From positions 496,001 to 560,000 of the forward strand of contig QPFY01000014.1 of NCBI GenBank assembly GCA_003665825.1: a stretch of 64,000 nucleotides of DNA, written 5' to 3'. Within the stretch, counting starts at the first letter, position 1. The number at the start of each line of letters is the position of its first letter. The notes under the pieces are model-generated. The model did not search any database. It saw nothing but the letters and a program-made list of their open reading frames with translations, and had not been told where the DNA came from. This DNA comes from Microbotryum silenes-acaulis (taxonomy: Eukaryota > Basidiomycota > Microbotryomycetes > Microbotryales > Microbotryaceae). This document shows positions 36,295 to 47,153 of the stretch, piece by piece. A program made the position numbers and the translations under genes.

Positions 36295-38692
36295 ATGGAA
36301 CGCCACTTCGCCCACGCAGCGGTCGAGATCGTCACCGACCCCTCGGCGGACCCGAGTCACGCCACCGCGAGCAAATCGCCCTACATGCCCCGCGCCGGCG
36401 ACGCAACACCGCGGCTAGGGTTCCAGGCTCGCATGGGAAACTCAGTCGACTCTTCAGCAACCCTGCTCAACCTGTCCCAGGTCACGGATCTCCCATACAT
36501 CCCTGGGTCCTCGGATGAATCGCCGTATCGACAGCCGAGATCGAGCGGCCGGCGGATAACTTTGAGGAGAATCCTTCGCCTCGGCACGTCGGGAGCCGGA
36601 GTGCTTCTTCTGCTCGTCACGATCATAGTGCTCGCCTGCTGCTTCGCTCTCCTCGGGGAGCGTAACGCAGGCGATCTTGTGCAAGGCTATCACGCCGCGA
36701 GAAATAGTCTTTGGGCCGCAATGCCAGATCCACTCGCCGCGATGCTGGGCCGAGGAGTGGGAGCAGGAGCGGCTAGTACTACGGCCGGCAACCCGACCGA
36801 AGGGTCGGTGTTGAGGGGCTCTGGCAGCAGAAACGGCGCAACCGCTGACCAGGAACACCGGGGACCGAGCAAGCTCCACGTCAGTGCCATCAAGAGACGG
36901 CGGCCCCATGAAAGCGTCTCCTCTTCGCTAACCCCTCCTCCTCTCGGCACCACAGTATTTCACCCACGCGACACCGCAAGCAAATTTTTGGGATCAGTTG
37001 CGACCGGGGCGGCGGTACCTCACCGCTTTCACCTATGGTGGTCATTGTGAGTGGCGAAAGTGGCGCAGTCCTTGCACATATCCCAATCTGACCAGGCTAC
37101 GATCTGCTTCCTTCTGGGCCCAGCCAACCAAATGCTCGGTATCCAAAAGTTGCTCTACCTTGCTAAAATCACCAGTCGGGTGCCAATTGTGTGAGTGGGA
37201 GCAAAACTGAATCGCTGATTCGCGCCATATGTTAAACATGCGTGTCTCCATTGCAGTCCTACCATGATTCCCGACCACTTTGTTGGCTACCCCGCGGATT
37301 TCACCGAGTTTTACGACCTCAACCGGTTCTACCGGGAAACGGGGATTCCCGCTTTCGTCATGTCGGGGATCAAGCCCGGGCACAGCAACTGGCAAGATCC
37401 ACCGAATGAAGAGATTGTAAGATTTTTAGTTGGTTTGGGAAGACCTCTCCTTGAACACCGTTAGATCCGGCGTCCTGATCCCGAGGTTACTTTGTCCGAA
37501 ATAGGGGTGCTGGTCGGTCCAGGAGGCGGTCGTCGGCTACGCCAACGGCTTCGGGCATAGTCTCGTCCACCACGGCTTCGTTACCAACCTGTGGGCATTA
37601 CCACCCCTGACCAAGGCCAGCGGGGGCCAAGACATTGCCTTTGATGCCATGCGGCTGTTCGACTTTGACCAGCTCGCGCGCTCGACTTGGCTCGACAAGG
37701 TCCAGCGCGAGATGCTCCCTCAGAACGAGACGCAGGCAACCCTGCCCGTCACGGACCTTCGAGGTCGCGGAAACAACACCAAGTACATGTTTAACCCAGC
37801 ATCGGGGGCCAAGCCCAACGACAAGGTCCTGTGCTTCGACAACACCATGTTCCTCGGCGCGATCGAGTTTCCTGAGGACGCGACGGCGGAGGTCGAGCGA
37901 GGCCTGTCAGGTTCGGCAAGCGGCGTGGTGCCGGAGCCCCGCCTCACCGGAGAGGACCTCACCTGGCAAGAGGTCGGTCAGCACATCCATTTCAACGATG
38001 AGGTACGCGATACGGTCGACCAGTACCTTGCGCGGCTGTTTGACGTCGCCTCGCCGAAGGAGATCCCACCATACCTCTCGGTACACCTTCGTCGAGGCGA
38101 CTTTGCCGCCTTTGCCGGTGGGTACACCAAGCTCGAAGGTTACCTCGCGGCTATCAAGCGCGTGCAAGCCAAACTCCAGTTGCGCATTGACGACCCCTCG
38201 TCGTGGACGTCACCGGGCAAGAGCCACTTTAGGCCGCGATCACGCTCCAACGTGGTGGTCGACTTCCCCATTTTCGCGACGACCGACGAAGACATGGACA
38301 GCGACCTCGTGCGCCAGATTCGTGAGTTGGGTTGGAAAGTCGTCGACCACGATGCGATGCGCACCATAGAGACCAAAGGGCCCTGGTGGCCGACGGTGCT
38401 CGACATGGCCATCTTAGCGGGAGGATCGGGTTTCGTCGGGACAGAACGATCCACCTATTCGTACATGACGGGAGTGCGGGTCAAGTACTGGCAGGGGGGT
38501 GTCGTTGACTTTGCCGATGATAATCTCCAAGTAGTGGACCTCGAGGCGCTCCTCCAAGAGAAGGCGGCCCGGGCAGAGGCCACAGTGAATGCCCAGCGTC
38601 GCTATGGGCAGATTTTGTTCGTAACGAGATCATTCTCGGGTGTACGCCCACTTCTTGCAATTTTATGCATGTACATCTGCGCAGTATTGTGA
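36295..38692 (+). CDS. Type II membrane O-fucosyltransferase-like glycosyltransferase, paralog C
   Basis: Exons 36295-36879, 36956-37046, 37124-37190, 37257-37416 and 37505-38692 join with closed phases. The order matches paralog A: a cytosolic region, a membrane span (TSGAGVLLLLVTIIVLACCF), a stem, THATPQANFWDQL, YGGHSNQMLGIQKLLYLAKI, PTMIPDHFVGYPADFTEFYD, CWSVQEAVVGYANGF, LWALPPLTKASGGQDIAFDA, VLCFDNTMFLG, SVHLRRGDFAAFAGG, and GFVGTERSTYSYMTGVRVKY. The HLRRGDF and STYS motifs are intact, so it is probably active in the secretory pathway; the sugar and acceptor are unknown. Unlike A, the last intron (after VRVK) is absent and the frame runs through YWQGGVVDFADD, then about 50 extra residues ending in a hydrophobic stretch. 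That tail could hide an unspliced intron. Confidence 0.78.
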
Positions 38693-38915
38693 TATCGGCG
38701 CTAGGCGAGCAAAAATTATGGTGGGGCGGATATCTTGCCTCCGTCCGCGCGAACGGGTGGTAGATCCAGGCGGCCTCGCGAGATGTCCATCGAGCCACGC
38801 CCGCCCACGTCCGCCGCACATGACCTCCCTCGGGCCTCTCTCTTTTCAGTGGAATTCTCAGTACCTCTTCATCTTCTGACACCCTTTCGCCAAGCATCTG
38901 ACCTGCTCCATCACC

Positions 38916-40359
38916 ATGCGCGTGTGCTGCCGGGATCTCGTCGTCTTGGGAATCGCGGCCCACGCTGTCGTAGGTGAGTGCTTTCGGGTCGCAATTGAAC
39001 AAGCGAGGGTCTGGCTAAACACGAGTCCTCTCTAGCTGCCGACAATTACTCTCTCAAGAACCTGCCAAAGATGAGCCAGAAAGGGCAGACAGGGTAAGGC
39101 AATGATGACCCTGTGCAGTGGTCGCCACCTCCTTTGAGTCTCCATTACTCACCGTACGGGCGCGGGAAACCTGTGCTCGAACCGACAGAACCAATCGATG
39201 CGGTACAATGAACTCGCAGACGTCGATGTGCCAAAATGTATTCCTCAACTCTTTGGATGATTTCTGCTTTTTTGCACCTCCGAAAGCGGGCTCGACGATT
39301 GGTGACACGGAAGCAAAAGTTGTGAGCAGGTTTCAGTTGCTCAGGCTGAGCGACTAAACGGAAGCTGAATAGGGGTTCTATTCTCTTCCTATGTCAGGTC
39401 TCTTTCTGCCTAAAGACTGGCTACGGAACTCGAACGGTTTCTGCGGACATTTTTAAAGGGGCTCGTGGGTCGAGCTCCACACGCAGCACTGCAACCGCTA
39501 CTACCGGAACGGCACTCACTCGTCACTTCACTTCGTTGCACAGACTACTTGGTCACTCCTCATTACACCCAGATTACGGCGATTGGCGACTTTACCCGAG
39601 TGAACGTCAAGCGCGCAGACGAGGTGAGCGCGACCTGCGCAGCCGATCAAGAATTCCCAAAGGCTGATCAAATTTGTGCTCACCTCTCAGGGGGGCGAGC
39701 TCGACCCGCACGGAGCTACAGGTAAGGACTCAAGCTTGGATTAATTAATCAAAGAAACTGTCTACTGACAGGTATTGCCCACCTCTGCAGGTGTAGGAAA
39801 TCCTATCGGCGGTCTCGTATACGCCAACGGGCAACAAGGTGGGGCATCGTCTGCCGCTCCAACGTTCGGTTCGGAGGCTACAGTGACTGACCTTGATAGA
39901 TTTTCACACTATCGAAGTATTTGAATGGCACCAATTCATTTCCGACACCGAGCTCAGCATCCGAGTATGCACCTCCGACGATGCCAAAGCGAACCAGGAA
40001 TGGTGCCCCCACATATGTGAGCCGGTCATGCCTTAGCCCTCGGCCCATAAGAACTCAGCAAGAGTCCCACCCCTGAAGCCGTTTTTCCTATCTTTATCTG
40101 GGGTGCAGATGACGAGATGGGTAGTCGGTGGAATGATCCCGGATCCTTTGCGCCCGGTTTCACCTCGTGCGAAGGGGACGGATCCCCTCTGCCCTCGGGC
40201 ATCTACTATCAGGGCTCGACCAAAAAGAAGTTTCATCAAGGCGACCATTACGCACCCCGTGCTCCATATTCGGGAGCCTTCAGGAACTGCAAGACGTTCT
40301 CGAGCCTCCGAGCAATGGTCGCCGAGAAGGCCGGCAGGCGCTCGTCGGCGGGGTCGTGA
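38916..40359 (+). CDS. Secreted protein of the macrofage-activating-glycoprotein (Mag-like) family
   Basis: Nine exons: 38916-38973, 39036-39093, 39189-39321, 39398-39464, 39544-39623, 39691-39721, 39791-39838, 39900-40016 and 40109-40359, exactly 281 codons with the stop. The N-terminus (MRVCCRDLVVLGIAAHAVVA) is a plausible signal peptide. Family landmarks are QTGTNRCGTMNSQTSMCQN, NSLDDFCFFAPP, IGDTEAKVVSFCLKTGYGTR, FKGAHYLVTPHYTQ, GGELDPHGATGVGNPIGG, HTIEVFEWHQFISD and YDEMGSRWNDPGSFAPGF. Such proteins are widespread, secreted or GPI-anchored fungal proteins of unknown biochemical role. The C-terminus is basic with no obvious GPI signal. TGA ends it at 40359. The many short exons mean no single open frame reveals the gene. 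Confidence 0.85.
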
Positions 40360-40669
40360 GTCGGTCTACTGAAAGGATCGTCTGGGCGCCCACGAGAGTT
40401 GTACGAGCTACATGTAGTTGGTGTGTTGTGAATAAGGGTTAGCAAGAAGGCGGCCATTTGCTATTTGACCAGAACCGCGCGCCGTTTGTTTAGCAGTGAA
40501 GCCTGGCAATGCGCACCGATCACACGCACGTGCCAGTACGAACAGTTAGCACTACGGCTACTAACATCTGCAATTAAATTACGGCTGTATTACACACTCG
40601 TCAGTCTCTTATTCATCTTCATAGCGAGAAACCGGCGCGAAATCGTTGGACCCCCCAAGATTTTAGAAC

Positions 40670-40807
40670 CCTGAAGCCCAGGCACGAGATACGTAATTAT
40701 GAGAGCCGAAGATGAAAGTAAAGATAGTTCCTTTGCATAGAAACTAACCTGAAGCCCAGGCACGAGATACGTAAGTATGAGAGCCGAAGATGATAGTAAA
40801 GATAGTT
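40670..40807 (+). repeat. Tandem duplication, period about 79 bp
   Basis: CCTGAAGCCCAGGCACGAGA and the following 40 bases (TACGTAATTATGAGAGCCG, GATGAAAGTAAAGATAGTT) occur twice, starting at 40670 and 40749. The copies differ at only a couple of positions, so the duplication is recent. It has no coding potential. Confidence 0.85.
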
Positions 40808-40927
40808 GGAGAAAGGAGAGAAGGGCTACGGAAGCGCGCGCGAGGCGACCAATACCAACAACTAGTAACTAATCATATTCGGGAATCCAAGTGGGATGAA
40901 ACAGTAATATACTCTCTGACACAAGAC

Positions 40928-41182
40928 GCGCTCAGTCTGCTACCGAAGAGCTCAGACTGATGCGGTCTGACCCCGCGTGATCCAGCATCTCGTAGGTGAT
41001 ACAGCAGGATAGCAGACGCTCCCGTGAAAGTGAAACTCAACAAGCTGTAATATGCCGCTGAGCTCCACCAGAATGGTCTGAATACTCCTGACTCAACCGC
41101 CGCTCTGACTCGGAATTGGTCTGAGATCGGTTTAATTTGGTCTGAGCTGGGCCTGCGGATTTGGCTCCCGTTTCTGGCTATA
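40928..41182 (-). mobile_element. MITE-like element, copy truncated at one end
   Basis: The reverse complement of this segment aligns with 41504-41790: ATAGCCAGAAACGGGAGCCA, then the AAATCCGCAG block, TCAGACCATTCTGGTGGA, CAGTCTGAGCTCTTC and related blocks. One terminus (CCCGTTTCTGGCTATA, 41167-41182) is present; the other terminal repeat is missing. Confidence 0.68.
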
Positions 41183-41503
41183 TTGCTTACAATGGACGAC
41201 CATCGACTGACCACAGCACTTGAGGGGAATGCGCGTCAATTTAATGAAGATATAAGACTCTCTAACACCACCAATTTCGCCTGTCTGACGCTCAAAGATT
41301 AAAGCATGCCCACCAGTGAACCAGGCCGGGGACGACAGTGCCAGGAGCTCCGCTCTCAAGTGCAAGGTTCGGCAGCCATCCAGTATGTTTAAGCTCAACT
41401 TTGGGACCGAATTGCCTGACCTCCCTTTCAGTTACCTGCCTTTGACTGCCGAAACTTACAGGTTCCTTACATCAAGCTCTCAAGAGTGCACCGGCGAAGC
41501 TTT

Positions 41504-41818
41504 CATAGCCAGAAACGGGTGCCAAATCCGCAGACCCCTCAGACCCCCTCAGACCAATCTGAGAACGATCTCAGACCGAATCAGAGCGGTTCAGAGGGAA
41601 TTCAGACCATTCTGGTGGATCTCAGCGGCGCTCAGCCTGTTGGAGAAGATTTTCGACAGAATTCTGTATGAGAACTTAATGAAACCGTATGCTATCATGC
41701 TCTACTACCTCTGAGATGCTGGTTCAGGTGGTGTCAGACCCCATCAGTCTGAGCTCTTCTCCAACAGACTGAGGGCATCTGAGGGCGTCTGACGATTTCG
41801 CACCCGTTTCTGGCTATG
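41504..41818 (+). mobile_element. MITE-like element with terminal inverted repeats
   Basis: A 315-bp element bounded by a perfect 16-bp inverted repeat: CATAGCCAGAAACGGG at 41504-41519 and its complement at 41803-41818. The match continues imperfectly inward for about 16 more bases. The interior is full of TCAGAC/GTCTGA motifs. It contains no transposase. I see no clear target-site duplication. Size and structure fit a non-autonomous DNA transposon. Confidence 0.72.
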
Positions 41819-42096
41819 TTGCCGCCATCGGCACCGGCAATAATGCCACAAGCACTTGCTCAGTCTGCTGGCAGGCTGGTGAGAGCGGCAGAAACCAAAG
41901 CCACACCGGCTCTGTGGTCAATTGGACCTCGAACGGCCACAACGCGACGAAACAAACCGTGGGTGATGGGCATATTCTGGACTACCAGTATTTAGCTGTG
42001 ACCTTCGAAGACTGTACAATTAGTAAAGTCACGCCCAATATATTAGCTCATGCACTCCACCACAATAGAACCATTGTGTGTTCTATTTGTTTCTGA
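41819..42096 (+). other. Open frame directly after the MITE; possible gene remnant
   Basis: The frame abutting the element reads through about 90 codons with CSVCWQAGESGRN, GSVVNWTSNGHNATKQ and a stop at 42096. Cys pairs and three N-glycosylation sequons suggest a secreted protein piece, possibly a gene cut by the element. There is no start codon inside, and the family is not recognised. Confidence 0.25.
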
Positions 42097-42796
42097 TTAT
42101 ATGTCCTAGGCTTTCGAATTCCAGCCGCCGTCGCCTGGCCCGCCGGTAGGCAGGATGTTCGCCAGGTTGCTTCCTTTCCCTTCGGACAAGGTTTCCACCA
42201 GCAGTGAATTTCTCTTTCTTCCCCCGGGAGGAAAAAACCGCTTTACGTGAATCGTCCCTGCCAGAAGAATGCGATCCAACTCTGTCCGCGACTCCGCGCC
42301 GGCTCGCGACTCGACTGCCGAGGCGAGTACCACGTTTCCACGAATGAGGTCGATCGGGGGATCGGCTCAGCCAGGCGGCCGCAACCCCGGCACTGCCCGG
42401 CAGCACTAAGCCCGTCTCCCGCAAAGCGTCGTTTTTAGTGTTCCCCGAGTCTCATTGCTTTTTATCACTCCAACTCCAACTCCACCTTCTGGCGACGCCC
42501 AACTCGAGTGTCATTTTCGGCGGGCAGAAGTAGGTAGCTCGCCATGGAAGCGTCCAAACGGTCTGATGTTCAGCCCAAACTCGTTGCATCGGTCAGTCAC
42601 TAGCTTCCCTAGGCCTGGGAGGGAGATCGGCGCGAGCTCGGATCACAGGCGTGTGCCAAAGTGGACGATGCCGAGCTGCTGCTGACACAGACGGCGGCGC
42701 GCTGGTTCAACGTGCGTTTCAGGCCCCGGCCGTCCTCGTAGCCCGTTCACAGACCTTCCTGTCCTGTTGTACGTACCCATGGGCCCTATGCATCAT
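42097..42796. other. Spacer upstream of CWH43
   Basis: It should contain the promoter and the missing first exon of CWH43. Short frames at 42247 and 42455 have no support. Confidence 0.35.
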
Positions 42797-45700
42797 CTTT
42801 GCTTTCGGCTGACCTCTCGTGGCTGGTCTTGCTTGCCTGCGCTGCAGTCGCTTTTGCTCTCGCGCTCGGCATAGGCTCGGCGTTGCATTTCCAGAGGATT
42901 GTGAAGAACCAGGCAGGTCACTCCTACACCGTTGACCGCTTCACAAGAGTTCGGTGCTGACCTTCAGGACCTTCCCCTGCTCTACACCTCTGTAGTGGTA
43001 TACCTGGCCCCAAGAATGGTGGCCCTCCGTCTCGGCGTAAGCCCCCCCCTCCGTACAAAGCCATTCCGAGCCTGGGCGGATCTGCTTTGCAAAGAGCGGA
43101 TCCCAGCTCGGGTTCATTCCTAAACTGCCCGTTGTCGCCGTTCCGGAGCGGGACGGCACGTGATCACGTGATATGCTGACCCCTCCAGAACCTTGGCATT
43201 GACAGCACGATCGGCGATTGGTACCCAGAGAGGAACCTTTTTCAACTCGTGATTGCCATCGTATCAGGTGAGCTCAGCCTGACCTGGGTCAAATTTACGA
43301 CTCCAGGAAACCTCCAGCTGACCTGGATGAGGGAACACCTCTTCGATTACTACCACCAGGTCCGCGATTCGCGATGATCGGGATAGCGTACCTCTTGGCT
43401 CGCGCCCCGGGGACCTCTCTCCCGGGCTTCGTCGCCTGGTGCGGCTTTTTGCGGACCCTGCTGTGCGGCGGCTGGGTTTTCATCACAAGCTCGGACCAAG
43501 GCGACATGCACGATGTGCTCATGATCAGGTACGAGGACGAGGATGTGGCCGCGACGCTGTTCGTACTGACGCTCAAAAACGCAATGCTGTCCAGCTACAT
43601 TGTGATGAATATACCGTGGATGCTGGGCACGCTGCACTTTACGTCCCCCACGAACCCGACGGCTCGGCGGTGGAGGATGATAACCGGAACACTATTTTTC
43701 GCCTCGCTCGTGCCCCTTGTCTACTACTACATCCAACACAAAGTCCATCGCCTCCCTGGAGGTAAGATAGTAACACGCGCACGGTCTGGTAGTGGCGGCG
43801 TCCTGCCGCCTGAAGCGCGGAAACTGATCGAAGCGCTCGTCACCTACCCTCTGGCCCGCAGCCTACTCCAAGTACGCACTTTTTGAATGGAGTTTGATCC
43901 TCTTGGATGTCGCTTTTGATGCGGTCTCGATCGTGGACGTTGCGAGACTCGAGATCAAGATTGTCGACAACGGAGTCGACGCACCCGCGGCACGGTACGT
44001 GCAATGCATCGTCCGGCTCCCCCTGGCGGCCGGCAGCACCAAGCTCACTCGCTCTCTTTGTCGTGCACAGCCCTTACCTGGCCCCGCCTATCCCGAGTGT
44101 TCATACACGAAAAATGCCCGCGATCGAACAATGGTACATTTGGTCCGACGAGCGAACGTCGGACACGCGTCTATTTTTGGCCCACTCGTACCTCGGTGAG
44201 TCTCGAGACGTTTCGCTTCGGTATCGGGACCCAGGGGTTAGTGCATTGCTCGGTACCAACGGAACATTATGCTGCCCCTCACCCGCAGCCTTTGTTTTCT
44301 GGTCGAATTTGACCGTCTTGCCCATCATGATCTTTTACTCGTCCGTGTGGTCGATGGGGTCAGTCCTTGCTCCCGGAATACTCTCGAAACAAAAGCGGCG
44401 GGGCCGAGATCGCTGGCTGATGCGCTACACTCTATGAATCGCAGCCTGTCGGGCGAAGAGGTGCTCCTATTTGTGTCCCTGTCACCCGCCCTCCTCTCGA
44501 TCCGGCGGCTCCGTGAGCTCGTGGTCGGCCACCAAACACTCTTTCACTTGGTCACGTTGATCGGACTGGCCGCCTACCAGATCGACGACGAGGGCGAGGT
44601 GCGCCTACGAGTTCTGGCCTTTGCGGTCGGCGTGGGGTGCCTGCTGTACACCGCCAACTGGTGGGAGGCCCGAGCCCACAAGGCGGAGCTGCAATACCGC
44701 ACCGTGTCAGTGATTTTCACTGGTCTCGTGCACACACCTACCTACTCCACAGGCCGAGGAAACGTGCTGACGCTCTCTTCCCCTGGGTCCGGCCATGCGG
44801 GTAGTACCTTTGGCGTAGGGCTCATCTTGACCTTGCTTCTGCGCTTCGCCAACTTTTCCCTCAACCCCGTATGGCCGATCATGAGCGACAAGACCGGTCC
44901 AACGGCGAACGGAGGCCACAACTTACTCGGTCTCGTTCTTGGTCTCGCTTCAGTGGTCGAACTGGCCAAGCACAACCTGCCGCGGCTCGCACCTCCGACA
45001 CTGATCGTACGGCGCTCGTATGGTTCCTTCGTATTTGCGGCGTTCGCGACAGGAGGCCTGTTCTTCCTCCTGCACCTGCTCTATACTGATTCCGGTACGA
45101 TCATTGCCTGGTCGTGGGAGGGGTACCCCGTGCGGGGCCCCATGGCGATGCCGCACGGGCTGTGGACCATCCTGGCCTGCTCCGTTGGGCTCGCCGCCGC
45201 TCATCTGTCGTTCGTCACCCGCGCCCCGTGGTTTCTCGTCGCTTGCTTCGGCTGCAGCGTGCTCTACCTACGAAAAGGGTGGACTGCTTTCCTTGGCGGG
45301 TCCGTCCTGGGAATCTGGGCCTTTTCCGTCTTGCCCGCGTTTATCGGGCTGGCCGTCGAGAATGCCGCGACCCCGGGCCCGGTCTTCTTCTTCGCCTTCT
45401 TGATCTACGGCGTTCTCGAGCTCGCGGCGACGTGGACGGTTGCCTACGCCTTCGTTCCGGGCGGTCCCTTGTTGCGCGAAAGGACGGACCTCGTGCTGGT
45501 CGCGATGATGGCGTGCCTCGCTCTCGGGATCGTCGAGCTCAGCATCCGCCCGCGCGCCGGCCCGGACAGTGCTGCGCGAGTCTCGGCGGATCAGCCGCCG
45601 ATGGCGAGGTCGCGACAAGAGTTCCACGCCAGATTGAGGAGTGTGTTGGTCATCGGGCTTGCCGTTGGCACGGTCGTGATTCAATACCGGTCACAACTCG

Positions 45701-46977
45701 TGGCCCCCAGCCCTCACCGTCCCGACTCAAGGTTGATCACGGCGGGTATCTGGACGGTGCACTTTGCGAGTACGTCGTAGTGGGGGCGTCGGCGTGGTAC
45801 ATCCTCGAGATGTGGCCAAACTCTTAGCTAACCACAAACAACCTTCTTCGGGGCTGCTCTTTCTTCATCGTCAGTGGACGGAAAGTGAGTGACGGGTTGG
45901 CCCGCGATTCGGCACAGCCAGCCCGCTGGATTCTCACTCACGCGCTCGTGCTTCCTCCCACCCTGCAGGATGTGGGAGTCCCAACGACGCATGGCCGCCA
46001 TCGTTCGCGACGCCCAGCTCGATGTCGTGGGGTTGCTCGAATCCGATGTCCAGCGACTCGTCGGAGGCAACCGCGAAATGACGCAATACATTGCGTCGGA
46101 GCTCAACATGTATGCCGACATCGGCCCTTCGCCTTCCGGGCACACGTGGGGCTGTGCCCTGTTGTCCAAGTTCCCTATCCTCAACTCGACCCACCATCTT
46201 TTGCCCTCGCCGGCGGGAGAGCTCGCCCCCGCGATCCATGCGACACTCCTTGTCTACGACACCCTCGTCGACGTTGTCGTCGCGCACAACGGCCAGGAGG
46301 AGGATTCGTTGGATCGCGAACTGCAGAGCAAGGAGCTGGGCAGGATTATGAGCGAGGCCTGGCCTCGGCCGGTAATTTTCCTCGGTAAGTCTTCCCTGCC
46401 CTCCCCCTCTACCTTTTTGTTTTGGTTCGGCGCCCCCAAAAATCCCGGGATACTGATCATGCTCGCTTCTGAAAAACCCATCCCAGGGTACGTCGTTACC
46501 CTCCCCCACGCGGCGAAGCCGGCACCTTATCGCTACCTCGTCGAGGACGGTCGCATGCTCGATGTCGACCCCACGGACATGGACCGCTGGTGCCAGTATA
46601 TCCTCTTCCGCAATCTCGAACGAGTTGCCTACGCGCGCTTGAATCGAGGCTCGAATCCGGCCATCACTGATACCGAACTCCAGCTGGCCAAGTTCGTCGT
46701 GCCGGACAACACGTCGCATCTGCTGGACCTCACGGATTTGGAGAAGCCCATCGACAACACTCGAGCGAGGAGAGTGACCCAGCTCAAAATCCCCGACCAG
46801 CATCGATTCCCCGACATGTTCTACGGCGAAGGGGTGCGTGGCCATTTCTACCACTCGCTCGAGGACACGGAGGGCAAGAACGCACCGATCTATTACTTGA
46901 GCGAGGAGGAGGAACTGAAGAGGCAGAAGGACTGGGAAACGATCTTGTCGAATCGTCCAGAGTGTCAGCAGATGTGA
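42797..46977 (+). CDS. CWH43: CWH43-type GPI-anchor lipid remodelling protein (5' end unresolved)
   Basis: In yeast Cwh43 swaps the GPI diacylglycerol for ceramide at the ER/Golgi. Supported exons are to 42912, then 42996-43036, 43206-43267, 43360-43528, 43595-43761, 43862-43994, 44071-44195, 44289-44358, 44445 onward, then to 45769, 45875-45884 (10 nt), 45969-46384 and 46487-46977. The N-terminal Frag1/DRAM part has FALALGIGSALHFQRIVKN, WPQEWWPSVSATIGDWYPER, WVFITSSDQGDMHDVLMI, AFVFWSNLT and many membrane spans. The C-terminal nuclease/phosphatase-like domain has DVVGLLESDVQRLVGGNRE, HTWGCALLSKFPILNSTHH, SPAGELAPAIHATLLVYD, VVAHNGQEEDSLDRELQ and RWCQYILFRNLERVAYARL. The first intron uses a GC donor (AG|GCAGGT). 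The start ATG lies in an upstream exon I could not place; the junction near 44700-44750 is approximate. Confidence 0.88.
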
Positions 46978-47153
46978 AAAATATCGGATTGTAGCATGCT
47001 AACTCGAAAGCGATGGGTCTCGGTCAAGTTTTTTGGGGGGGACAACAACCAAATACGTGCTTGCCTACTCATTGCAACGTGACATCCGGTGTGAGAGAAA
47101 TTTGCGGATACGGGAAGAATATAGAAAAGTACATGGGCTGTATTCGCGACCGC

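Noticed and set aside
40873..41714. Two frames sharing IARNG-QIRRP and PFWW-SAA segments, possibly a protein family
   Set aside because: The similarity is the inverted MITE-like repeat read in both copies; both frames are broken and lack starts at comparable places.
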